From: Lentisphaerota bacterium
Lineage (GTDB): Bacteria > Verrucomicrobiota > Kiritimatiellia > UBA8416 > JAFGIZ01
DNA: 15,473 nt
NCBI GenBank assembly: GCA_016929365.1
Contig: JAFGIZ010000181.1
Coordinates: 1-15,473 of the forward strand
Reading direction: 5' to 3'
Shown: piece after piece, positions 7,285 to 14,318 of the stretch
Layout: each line of letters opens with the position of its first letter
Numbering within the stretch: the first letter of the stretch is position 1
The notes under the pieces: model-generated
Told to the model about the DNA's origin: nothing
Databases searched by the model: none
Seen by the model: the letters and a program-made list of their open reading frames with translations, nothing else
Program-made: the position numbers and the translations under genes

Positions 7285-8448
7285 CTATGCTCCGCCCCGG
7301 CCTTCCGCCATGTCGCGCAACGGGGGCATCACGAACTCCCGCCACAGGATCCTGAGCACGGCCGCAGCCGGCACGGCGAGCAGCAGGCCGAACGCGCCGG
7401 CCAGCGCTCCCCCGATCAGCAGGGCCAGCAGGATCAGGGCGGGATGCATGCGAACCTCGCGGGACAGAATCAGCGTACCGGCCAGCGGCTCGACAACCCA
7501 CTGCACTGCTCCGAACGTCAACAGCACGCCGGCCACGCTCGCCCAGGGATGCTCGGTCAGCAGCGCAAAGGCCCCCGCCGGAATCAGTGGCAGTACGACG
7601 CCCAGGATCGGGACGAAACTCAGGACGCCGCCCGCGACGCCGATCAGCAGCCAGAAATCGATTCCGGACAGCCGCAACCCCGCCACGTACACCACCCCGG
7701 CCACGAGGCAGATCAACAGGCGGCCCCTGAAGAAATTGGAGACGGCGCGGTCCGCCCGCCGCACGATGTCGCGCGTCCGGGCGCGGTACGCCGCCGGAAT
7801 ACAAGCGTCGACCGCGGCCACGAGGTCCCGGAAATGCAGCATGAAGAAAAAGGTAAAGATCAGGACCAGGATGACGCCCAGCGCGATATTCGCGGCGTTA
7901 CTCAACCCGCGCGCCGCATTGCGCGCCACCGCCACGGCCAGGGCCGCAACGCGGGAGGCGACCCGGTCGGCGTTGCGTGCAACGTATTCCCGAGCGCGCT
8001 GCGCCCACGGGCCACCGGGCGGCGCGCCGTCCGCGTCGCCGGCGGCCTGCCCCGGCCGCGCGTTCTCCGCCGCGCTCCCGGCCGCCGCCTCCGTCGCTTC
8101 GGCATCCAACATGCCCGACCCGTAATCGCGGGCCAGCCCGGCGGCCTCGCGGTACAAGCGCCGCGTCTGCCGGCCGATACGCGGTCCCAGGAACACCGCG
8201 GCCGCCGCCAGGGCGGCCAGGCAAACCGCGTACAGCAGCGCGGTTGCGATCCCGCGCCGCAGTCCGTGGCGTTCCAACCACCCCAACGCCGGATCGGCCA
8301 GGTAGGCGAGGATGAACGCAACGAGCACGGGTGTCAGAACCCGGCGCAGCAGCACCGCCGCCGCCAGGATCAGCACGGCCGCCGCCGCCGGCACGGCCCA
8401 TCTCAGCTTGCGCGGCGGACGCCCCCGTTCAGGTTCCGCCGAGTTCAT
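7285..8448 (-). CDS. AI-2E family transporter-like integral membrane protein (PF01594, formerly UPF0118)
   Basis: The protein has 387 residues with several hydrophobic helices. A cluster near the N-terminus (from WAVPAAAAVLILAAAVLL through FLGPRIG) is followed by a soluble Ala/Gly/Pro-rich stretch of roughly 80 residues. A second block from ALGVILVLIFTFFFMLHF to the end then carries the family's C-terminal signatures: SFVPILGVVLPLIPAGAF, VVEPLAGTLI and VRMHPALILLALLIGG, then GLLLAVPAAA. Members are inner-membrane proteins. A few are linked to autoinducer-2 export or to sodium/proton exchange, but most are uncharacterised, so the substrate is unknown. The chosen ATG at 8448 overlaps the end of the upstream gene by 20 bases. 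A start 21 codons further upstream would deepen the overlap and add a basic, poorly conserved-looking tail. No ribosome site is clear at either start, consistent with translational coupling. Confidence 0.88.
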   Translation of the reverse strand: MNSAEPERGRPPRKLRWAVPAAAAVLILAAAVLLRRVLTPVLVAFILAYLADPALGWLERHGLRRGIATALLYAVCLAALAAAAVFLGPRIGRQTRRLYREAAGLARDYGSGMLDAEATEAAAGSAAENARPGQAAGDADGAPPGGPWAQRAREYVARNADRVASRVAALAVAVARNAARGLSNAANIALGVILVLIFTFFFMLHFRDLVAAVDACIPAAYRARTRDIVRRADRAVSNFFRGRLLICLVAGVVYVAGLRLSGIDFWLLIGVAGGVLSFVPILGVVLPLIPAGAFALLTEHPWASVAGVLLTFGAVQWVVEPLAGTLILSREVRMHPALILLALLIGGALAGAFGLLLAVPAAAVLRILWREFVMPPLRDMAEGRGGA

Positions 8449-8836
8449 CGGAACGGGCCTCCCGGCCCCGCAACAGCCGTTCGTGTTCCGCTTCCTCGAG
8501 CCCTTCGGCAACGGCGTCTTCCTGCAACTGCTGCTCGTCCGCCGGCTGCCTCCTCTTGATCTCGCGGCCTTCGTCCACGGCCATGTCGGCCGGGTTATGG
8601 GACGCGTACAGCGCCGCCGTTGCTTCGTCGGAAGCCGGCGGGCCCGCCGCGTCGCGCAGTTCCCGCGACGCCCGCAGCCGGTCCTCTTCGGTTACCGCGG
8701 AGCCGTCGCGCCCTTCGATCCGGGCAATCTCACGGGCCCGCCGTTCCACGGCCTCGGCCGTCGGCGGCCCCGTCTCCTCGCCGCGCCGTTCCAGCCGGGC
8801 GCCGTACGACTCTTGCGTGTGTTGCTCTCTGTCCAT
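8429..8836 (-). CDS. Small, highly charged hypothetical protein with a DUF2934-like helix region
   Basis: The 135-residue protein is dominated by Glu, Arg, Ala and Asp, with no hydrophobic segment and no signal peptide, so it should be soluble and largely helical or disordered. Around residues 26-62, AVERRAREIARIEGRDGS followed by TEEDRLRASRELRDAAG faintly recalls the short DUF2934-type helical motif (RA-x-E-I ... EGR ... W/R-x-A-x-x-EL). This is a visual resemblance only. The start at 8836 is fixed by AAGGAG six bases upstream; the open frame extends 49 codons further but without a comparable ribosome site. Its last 20 bases overlap the AI-2E-family gene, so the two are likely co-translated. 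Function unknown. Confidence 0.68.
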   Translation of the reverse strand: MDREQHTQESYGARLERRGEETGPPTAEAVERRAREIARIEGRDGSAVTEEDRLRASRELRDAAGPPASDEATAALYASHNPADMAVDEGREIKRRQPADEQQLQEDAVAEGLEEAEHERLLRGREARSDELGGT

Positions 8837-8857
8837 GACTGCTCCTTTCCGCACAAC

Positions 8858-8878
8858 AGTGTAGAAGCGCCCGGGCGC
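8858..8878 (-). promoter_or_regulatory. Candidate leftward promoter element with 12-bp palindrome in the -10/-35 spacer
   Basis: Reading leftward, TACACT (8863-8858) is a four-of-six match to a -10 box located about 22 bases before the start of the small charged protein gene. Immediately upstream lies GCGCCCGGGCGC (8867-8878), a perfect 12-base palindrome placed where a repressor would block polymerase. No convincing -35 is seen. The palindrome is plain in the sequence, but GC-rich DNA makes such palindromes more common, so the role is uncertain. Confidence 0.28.
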
Positions 8879-8886
8879 CCGCCGAA

Positions 8887-8953
8887 TCGGGTTGACCCCG
8901 AAAGCCGGATTCGAAAGCCCTGAGACGCCGGCGGCCCCCTGCGGGTTTTCGAA
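8887..8953. repeat. Cluster of inverted repeats in the divergent spacer
   Basis: The 190-base spacer between the two divergent gene blocks (8837-9026) holds a short inverted repeat TCGGG/CCCGA (8887-8901, 5-base gap). It also holds a longer one, TTCGAAAGCCC (8910-8920) paired with GGGTTTTCGAA (8943-8953), matching at 10 of 11 positions with a 22-base gap. The two half-sites are centred 33 bases apart, close to three DNA turns, which suits a dimeric or tetrameric regulator. On RNA it could form a long-loop hairpin. The sequence is certain; operator function is inferred. Confidence 0.4.
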
Positions 8954-8996
8954 CACGCCTCTCGGGGAAATCCCCCTCCGCACGGGAGGCCCGGTG

Positions 8997-9005
8997 TGCT
9001 ATGCT
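8997..9005 (+). promoter_or_regulatory. Candidate extended -10 element for the rightward genes
   Basis: TGCTATGCT reads as an extended -10 (TG, one base, then TATGCT, four of six to consensus). It lies just upstream of the AAAAGGAGA ribosome site of the protease gene. There is no -35 match at normal spacing, and the implied leader is very short, so this is a weak call. Confidence 0.22.
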
Positions 9006-9026
9006 GCCCGCAAAAGGAGACATGCT

Positions 9027-10208
9027 ATGTTCGGCAAAGGCATCAGGCTGTTCAAAGTGTTCGGGTTCGAAGTGCGCATCGACGCCAGTTGGTTGCTCCT
9101 CGCCGTCCTGATTATTCTCAGTCTGACCGGCGGATACTTTCCGTTTCACTACAAGAACCTCAGCAGAACCGCATACGCGGCCATGGGCATCGCCGGCGCA
9201 ATCGGCCTGTTTCTATCCATCATCGTGCACGAATTGTCCCATTCACTCGTGGCGCGCCGCTTCGGCGTGCCCATGAAAGGCATCACACTCTTCATGTTCG
9301 GCGGGGTTGCCCAGATGGACGAGGAGTCGCGGACCCCCAAAGGCGAGTTCCTGATGGCCGTCGCGGGCCCGCTGGTGAGCATCCTGCTGGCGGCGGCGTT
9401 TTTCCTGGTTCACGGCGCGCTCCGCGCCGCCGGCGTCCCGGATGCCGTCGCCGGTGTGCTCGGCTACCTGGCCTGGATCAACATGATTCTCGCGTTCTTC
9501 AACCTGTTGCCCGCCTTTCCCCTGGACGGCGGCCGCGTGCTCCGCTCGGCGCTCTGGGCCTGGAAACGGAACCTGCGCTGGGCTACACGGATCGCCTCCT
9601 CCATCGGGTCGGGGTTCGGCGTGGCGTTGATCGTCCTGGGTATCCTGGCTTTGCTGGGAGGCAGTTTCGTCGGCGGGTTATGGTGGTGCCTGATCGGCAT
9701 GTTCCTGCGCGGCATCTCGCAGGGTTCATACCGGCAGGTGCTCATCCGCGAGACGCTCGCCGGCGAGCCGGTCCGCCGCTTCATGAAGCCCGATCCCGTC
9801 ACGGTGACGGCCGACACGCCGGTCGACGCGCTTGTCAACGACTACATTTACCGCCACCATTTCAAAATGTTTCCGGTCCTTGCTGACGGGACGCTGGCCG
9901 GGTGCGTCAGCACCCGGGAAGTTAAGGCGGTGCCCCGGCAGGAGTGGCCGGACCGGCGGGTTGCCGACATCATGGCGCCCTGTTCGGAACAGAATACCAT
10001 CGCGCCCGACACCGACGCCACCGAGGCGTTGTCCGCCATGAACGCCGGCGGCAACAGCCGCCTCATGGTGGTCGACAACGGGCGCCTGGCCGGCATTGTC
10101 GCCTTGAAGGACCTTTTGCGGTTCCTGGCGCTCAAGCTCGACCTGGAAAGCGAAAACGAAGCCGACGCCGCGCAGTTGCGGCAGGCGGCGCAGATTGACG
10201 AAGGATAG
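9027..10208 (+). CDS. Site-2 protease family intramembrane zinc metalloprotease (M50) with tandem CBS domains
   Basis: The 393-residue polytopic membrane protein should cut membrane-embedded substrates within the bilayer. The zinc motif HELSH is at residues 68-72, inside a hydrophobic helix. The third ligand is expected at D167 in NLLPAFPLDGGR. Hydrophobic segments lie at about 21-40, 52-67, 107-130, 142-163 and 194-228. The cytoplasmic C-terminus carries two CBS domains at about 250-305 (VRRFMKPDPVTVTADTPVDAL) and 314-370 (IMAPCSEQNTIAPDTDATEAL). These commonly bind adenine nucleotides and could gate the protease according to energy state. The start is set by AAAAGGAGA six bases upstream; the frame is open 45 codons further but without support. 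No anti-sigma factor or other obvious substrate is adjacent. Architecture and length fit the bacterial S2P-CBS subfamily (Rip3-like). Confidence 0.95.
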   Translation: MFGKGIRLFKVFGFEVRIDASWLLLAVLIILSLTGGYFPFHYKNLSRTAYAAMGIAGAIGLFLSIIVHELSHSLVARRFGVPMKGITLFMFGGVAQMDEESRTPKGEFLMAVAGPLVSILLAAAFFLVHGALRAAGVPDAVAGVLGYLAWINMILAFFNLLPAFPLDGGRVLRSALWAWKRNLRWATRIASSIGSGFGVALIVLGILALLGGSFVGGLWWCLIGMFLRGISQGSYRQVLIRETLAGEPVRRFMKPDPVTVTADTPVDALVNDYIYRHHFKMFPVLADGTLAGCVSTREVKAVPRQEWPDRRVADIMAPCSEQNTIAPDTDATEALSAMNAGGNSRLMVVDNGRLAGIVALKDLLRFLALKLDLESENEADAAQLRQAAQIDEG

Positions 10209-10211
10209 GCG

Positions 10212-11405
10212 ATGCAGGACTATACCTATGTGATTGTGGGCGGAGGCATGACGGCCGACGCCGCCGTAAAGGGCATTCGCGAAATTGACGAAAAGGGCGC
10301 CATCGCGGTGCTCGGGGCGGAACCCGATCCCCCGTACCAACGCCCGCCCCTTTCCAAGGCCCTCTGGACCCAGGACAAGCCGCTGGACACGATCTGGTGC
10401 GGCACCGAAGCCAAGGGCGCGGACGTGCGGACCGGAACACGCGTGACGGCCCTCGATCCGGACGCCCGGGAGGTGCGGGACGCCAACGGCAACGTGTACC
10501 GGTACGAACAACTCCTGCTGGCGACCGGCGGCAGCCCGCGCCGGCTGCCGTTCGAAAGCGAACGGCTGTTCTATTACCGGACCTGCGAAGACTACCGTCG
10601 GTTGCGCGGCCTCGCGCGGAAAGACCGTCCCTTTGCCGTGGTCGGCGCAGGCTTTATCGGCTCGGAAATGGCGGCCGCGCTCACCGTTCACGGCGCAGCC
10701 GTGACCATGGTCTTTCCCGAGCGCGGTATTGCGGGGCGCATGCTGCCGCCGGCTTTTGCCGCCGCCCTGACGGAGTATTACCGGGCCCGGGGCGTCACGA
10801 TGCTCCCGGGCTGCAAGCTGTCGCGCGTCGACACGCGCGGCGACGCCTGCGTCCTCACCGTGGACAACGGCGATACCGTGCACGCGGACGGGATCGTCGC
10901 GGGCCTCGGACTGGAACCGAACACCGGACTGGCCCGGGAGGCGGGGCTGCGCATCGGCGACGGGATCGCCGTGGACGCGGAGTTGCGCACCTCAGCTCCC
11001 GGGGTCTTCGCCGCCGGCGACGCGGCCGAGTTTACGGATCCCGTCCTCGAGACCCGGCGCCGCGTGGAACACGAGGATAACGCGCTCACGATGGGCCGCG
11101 CGGCCGGACGCAACATGGCCGGCGAAAACGCCGCCTACCGGCATCAGCCCTTTTTCTATTCCGATCTCTTCGATGCCGGTTACGAAGCCGTGGGCCGCAC
11201 GGACGCGTCGCTCGAAACGGTGACCGACCTCCGCGACGTCGAGGAAAAGGGGGTCGTCTTCTACCTCGAGACAACCCGGGTTCGCGGCGTGCTGTTCTGG
11301 AACCTCTTCGGCAAAGTGGATGCCGGACGCGAGCTCATCGCCGCGCCGGGTCCGCATACGCCCGACGGACTGCGCGCCTGGGCCCGCGAGCGGCTGGCGG
11401 AATAG
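10212..11405 (+). CDS. AIF-like FAD/NAD(P)H-dependent oxidoreductase
   Basis: The 397-residue soluble flavoprotein has the two-dinucleotide fold of the pyridine nucleotide-disulfide reductase superfamily. The FAD Rossmann motif is YVIVGGGMTAD (6-16), followed by YQRPPLSKAL. The NAD(P) motif is FAVVGAGFIGSE (141-152), and the second FAD contact is VFAAGDAAEF (265-274). The RRVEHEDNA stretch (about 283-291) and FFYSDLFDAGYEAVG (314-328) closely recall apoptosis-inducing factor and BphA4-type ferredoxin reductases. No redox-active CxxC or CxxxxC pair is seen in the FAD domain, which argues against a disulfide reductase. A likely role is transfer of electrons from NAD(P)H to a ferredoxin, quinone or other carrier; the partner is unknown, and no ferredoxin or Rieske gene is nearby. 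It starts 3 bases after the protease stop, with a GAAGGA ribosome site inside the end of that gene, so the two are translationally coupled. Confidence 0.92.
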   Translation: MQDYTYVIVGGGMTADAAVKGIREIDEKGAIAVLGAEPDPPYQRPPLSKALWTQDKPLDTIWCGTEAKGADVRTGTRVTALDPDAREVRDANGNVYRYEQLLLATGGSPRRLPFESERLFYYRTCEDYRRLRGLARKDRPFAVVGAGFIGSEMAAALTVHGAAVTMVFPERGIAGRMLPPAFAAALTEYYRARGVTMLPGCKLSRVDTRGDACVLTVDNGDTVHADGIVAGLGLEPNTGLAREAGLRIGDGIAVDAELRTSAPGVFAAGDAAEFTDPVLETRRRVEHEDNALTMGRAAGRNMAGENAAYRHQPFFYSDLFDAGYEAVGRTDASLETVTDLRDVEEKGVVFYLETTRVRGVLFWNLFGKVDAGRELIAAPGPHTPDGLRAWARERLAE

Positions 11406-11408
11406 GAC

Positions 11409-11433
11409 GGCAGGCGCCGCTTGCGCCCGTGCC
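11409..11433 (+). other. GC-rich hairpin after the oxidoreductase gene
   Basis: GGCAGGCGC, a 5-base loop and GCGCC(CG)TGCC make a nine-pair stem with a two-base bulge, starting 3 bases after the oxidoreductase stop. No T-run follows, so it is at best a weak or factor-dependent terminator, or an RNA processing or stability element separating the two upstream genes from the kinase. A TTG that would give the longest kinase frame falls in its loop, which argues against that start. Confidence 0.35.
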
Positions 11434-11486
11434 CCGGCGGGTGTAACGTGGCGGCGGACGCGGGAACCCCTTTGAGACAACCGCTC

Positions 11487-13022
11487 ATGCGCGACAACTT
11501 CGACATGTTGCGGCGCCTCCCCCAGGCGGAGCCGGAGCCAACCGGCCGGGCAGACGCCCTGGCCGCCGCGCAGTCGGCCGTTCATACCGTGGACGCCCTG
11601 GGCGAAAGCGTGGCGCTGATGGATATGGACGGCAAGATCCGGAGCGTCAATGCCGCGTTCGTCACGCTGACGGAACACGACCGGCAAACCCTGGAGGGCA
11701 TGAATATCCGGAATGTGCTTCCCGAAGTGTTCACGGAAGACGACGGCGCCATCGAACAGAAACTGGCGCGCGCCTCCCTGATGCTGTCCAAAGAAGACCC
11801 CCACGACGCCCTGCGCGTGGTCACGCGCCAGGGCGCACAGAAGTGGGTTTTCCCGACGCTGTCCACCATTTACGGGCACGGCCGCGAACCGGCCGCCCTG
11901 CTGTTGACCCTGCGCGACGTCACGGCCCTCGTCGAGGCACAGGCACAGCTCCGCGCCAGCGAAGCGCGCTACCGCGAACTGGTCGAGAACGCCAACAGCA
12001 TCATTCTGCGGCTCACGCCCGACGGCCGCATTCTATTCTTCAACGAATACGCCCAGCGTTTCTTCCGCTACGGCGCCGACGAGGTCGCGGGCCGGCACCT
12101 GCTCGGCACCCTTGTGCCCGAAACCGATTCGGAGGGGCGCGATCTGCGCCCGCGCGTCGCCGCCCTGGTCGCGCATCCCGAGCTGCACGGCCACAGCGAA
12201 TACGAGGGCATCCGCCGCGACGGGCAGCGTGTCTGGATACACTGGTCGACCCGCGCCGTGCGCGACCCGCTGGGCAACGTCAGCGAGATCCTCTGCGTGG
12301 GCACCGACGTGACGGAGCGCAGACGGTTGACCCGGCAGGCGGAGGATTACCGCCGGCGCCTGCGGGCGCTCGGCGACCGGCTCGCCGCGACCGAGGAACA
12401 GGAACGGCGCCGGATTTCCACGCATATTCACGATACCGTGATCCAAACCCTCTCCCTGGCCAATATCCGGCTCGGCGCCGTGCGGCGGGCCGCCGAAGAA
12501 GCGGGACTGCCCGATCAGACCGGCCGCATAGACGGTATCCGGAAGCTGATCGACGGCGGCATCAGCGAATGCCGCTCCCTCATGGCCGATCTGACGCCGC
12601 CCCTGCTCTACGAGCTCGGCCTGGGCGCCGCCCTGGAGGAGTTTGCCGAAAAACAGCAGGCCCTTCACGGAACGCCGATCCGGGTCGAAGCCGACGGCGC
12701 GGCGGACCTTCCTGACGAATCGCGCCGCGGCCTGCTTTTTCAGTGCGCCCAGGAACTGGTCATGAACGCCCTCAAGTACGCGGGCCCCTGCAACGTGGCG
12801 ATCCGCCTGGCCCGGGAGGATAACCGCGTCCGCCTGACGGTCAGCGATACCGGCCGGGGGTTCGACCCGGCCCGGACGGATCTGTTCGATGCCGACGACG
12901 AGGGCGGCTTCGGCCTGTTTAACATCCGGGAGCGGCTACAGAGCGTAGGCGGCCGTTTCGACATCGAATCCGCGCCGGGCCGCGGGGTCACCGCCGTTAT
13001 CGAACTGCCCGCGGAAAGGTAG
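11487..13022 (+). CDS. Soluble PAS-PAS sensor histidine kinase, NarL/UhpB (HisKA_3) type
   Basis: The 511-residue kinase has no membrane helix and should sense a cytoplasmic signal. Two PAS domains lie at about 30-148 (ALMDMDGKIRSVNAAFVTLT) and 156-278 (IILRLTPDGRILFFNEYAQR, ending CVGTDVTERR). A HisKA_3 dimerisation and phosphotransfer domain follows, with RRRISTHIHDTVIQ; the phospho-acceptor is expected at H315. The HATPase domain has N-box ELVMNALKYA (N427), DTGRGF (454-459) and GGFGLFNIRER (473-483). It should phosphorylate a NarL/LuxR-type response regulator, but none is in the window. The start is uncertain. ATG 11487 is chosen, with GTG 11448 or TTG 11421 upstream and no strong ribosome site at any of them; domain content is unaffected. 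No PAS residue that would identify heme or flavin binding is evident. Confidence 0.94.
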   Translation: MRDNFDMLRRLPQAEPEPTGRADALAAAQSAVHTVDALGESVALMDMDGKIRSVNAAFVTLTEHDRQTLEGMNIRNVLPEVFTEDDGAIEQKLARASLMLSKEDPHDALRVVTRQGAQKWVFPTLSTIYGHGREPAALLLTLRDVTALVEAQAQLRASEARYRELVENANSIILRLTPDGRILFFNEYAQRFFRYGADEVAGRHLLGTLVPETDSEGRDLRPRVAALVAHPELHGHSEYEGIRRDGQRVWIHWSTRAVRDPLGNVSEILCVGTDVTERRRLTRQAEDYRRRLRALGDRLAATEEQERRRISTHIHDTVIQTLSLANIRLGAVRRAAEEAGLPDQTGRIDGIRKLIDGGISECRSLMADLTPPLLYELGLGAALEEFAEKQQALHGTPIRVEADGAADLPDESRRGLLFQCAQELVMNALKYAGPCNVAIRLAREDNRVRLTVSDTGRGFDPARTDLFDADDEGGFGLFNIRERLQSVGGRFDIESAPGRGVTAVIELPAER

Positions 13023-13040
13023 GCCCGCCCGGACACGGTT

Positions 13041-14309
13041 ATGAATGTGGTCATGTGCACGAATGCCTACGCGCCGGTCATCGGCGGGCTGGAACGCTCG
13101 ATCACCTGTTTTGCCGAGGACCTGCGCACGCTGGGGCATCGTGTTCTCGTCGTCACGCTGGCCTTTCCCGGCGCCGAGGATTCCGACAAAACCACGGTGC
13201 GCCTCCCGGCCATCAAGGAAGTCGGGGGTACCCAGTTCTCGGTCAAGCTTCCCGTTCCCGCGGGTCTGAAAGAACGCCTGGACGGTTTCGAGCCCGATAT
13301 CGTCCACGCGCATCATCCCTTCATGCTGGGCGACACGGCGCTGCGCATCGCGCGCCGGCGCGCCCTGCCGCTGGTCTTCACCCATCATACCCTGTACGAA
13401 CGCTATGCGTACCTCTTCAGCCGCGAATCCGATATGCTCCGCCGCATCGCCATGGCCATTGCCACCGAATTCGCGAATCTCTGCGACCGTGTCATCGCGC
13501 CGACCCGCAGCATCGAGCGGATGATCCGGCAACGCGGCGTGTGCGTGCCGATTGACGTGGTGCCCACGGGGATAGACGTCTCCCTGTACGAAAGCGGGCG
13601 CCGCGGGGCGTTTCGAGACGCGCACGGCATTCCCGGGAACGCTTTTGTGCTCGGTTACCTCGGCCGCGTTGTCGCAGCCAAGAACATGGCGTACCTCGGC
13701 CGCGCGGCGGTCCGCTTTTTGCAAGCCGCCCCCGCCGCCCGCTTCCTGGTCGCCGGGGACGGGGAAGCGCTTGCCCCCCTGCGCCGCCGGGTGCGCGCCG
13801 CGGGCGTCGGCGACCGGGTCGTGCTGACCGGCAGCCTGGAAGGCCGGGCCGTGGCCGACGCGTACGCCGCTATGGACCTGTTTGCCTTTGCGTCCCAAAC
13901 CGAGACGCAGGGGATTGTCCTCGTTGAAGCGTTCTGCGCCGGCATCCCGATCGTTTCCCTCGACGCCTCGGGTTCGCGCGATATCATCCGGGACGGCGTC
14001 AACGGGCGGCTGCTCTCCGCCGATACGCCGCCCGAGCGCTTCGCGGACGTCCTGCTGGAAGCCGCCGGCGATGCCGGGCTGCGCCGCCGCTGGAGCGAGG
14101 CCGCGCGCCGCCGGGCGCGCGATTTCGAGCGAACGCGCTGCGCCCGGCAACTGCTCGAGGCCTACGGCCGTACCGCGCGGTCCGACCGCGCTTCCGGCGA
14201 GGACGAGCCCCGGCTCTGGGCCGGTCTGCAGGACCGCTTCGCGACGGAATGGGACCTCTTCCGGGAGAAGCTGTCCGTCCTCACCGCCGCCGTCGGCGGG
14301 GAGGAATAG
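13041..14309 (+). CDS. GT4 family glycosyltransferase, resembling diacylglycerol glucosyltransferases
   Basis: The 422-residue retaining GT-B glycosyltransferase has the N-terminal glycine-rich motif NAYAPVIGGLERS (8-20), a histidine-rich acceptor-side stretch DIVHAHHPFMLGD (86-98) and FTHHTLYERY (113-122), and a hinge around VVPTGIDVSLY. The donor domain carries the E-x7-E motif at E288 and E296 within SQTETQGIVLVEAF. SQTETQG followed by GIPIVSLDASGSRDII is typical of glycolipid synthases that add glucose from UDP-glucose to diacylglycerol. The substrate remains inferred, and other GT4 members (mannosyltransferases, sucrose-phosphate synthase-like) share the fold. No membrane helix is seen, so it would be a peripheral inner-membrane or soluble enzyme. 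A charged tail from about 380 to 422 extends beyond the core. The gene starts 18 bases after the kinase stop with only a weak ribosome site, suggesting co-transcription. Confidence 0.91.
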   Translation: MNVVMCTNAYAPVIGGLERSITCFAEDLRTLGHRVLVVTLAFPGAEDSDKTTVRLPAIKEVGGTQFSVKLPVPAGLKERLDGFEPDIVHAHHPFMLGDTALRIARRRALPLVFTHHTLYERYAYLFSRESDMLRRIAMAIATEFANLCDRVIAPTRSIERMIRQRGVCVPIDVVPTGIDVSLYESGRRGAFRDAHGIPGNAFVLGYLGRVVAAKNMAYLGRAAVRFLQAAPAARFLVAGDGEALAPLRRRVRAAGVGDRVVLTGSLEGRAVADAYAAMDLFAFASQTETQGIVLVEAFCAGIPIVSLDASGSRDIIRDGVNGRLLSADTPPERFADVLLEAAGDAGLRRRWSEAARRRARDFERTRCARQLLEAYGRTARSDRASGEDEPRLWAGLQDRFATEWDLFREKLSVLTAAVGGEE

Positions 14310-14318
14310 GCCGCCGCC

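Noticed and set aside
7201..8559. Plus-strand open frame of 452 codons
   Set aside because: It is antisense to the AI-2E-family gene. It is rich in Gln, Arg and His with no hydrophobic segments or motifs.
9726..10883. Minus-strand open frame of 385 codons and similar frames at 10992-11879 and 12936-14150
   Set aside because: They are antisense to the protease, oxidoreductase, kinase and glycosyltransferase genes. The shared His/Gly/Arg/Val-rich composition is what the reverse of GC-rich codons gives.
13041..14309. Glycogen synthase (GlgA) as an alternative identity of the GT4 gene
   Set aside because: It lacks the lysine-rich KTGGL-type N-terminal motif expected of bacterial GlgA. Length and motifs fit GT4 glycolipid-type enzymes better, so the glycogen context was not used to assign it.
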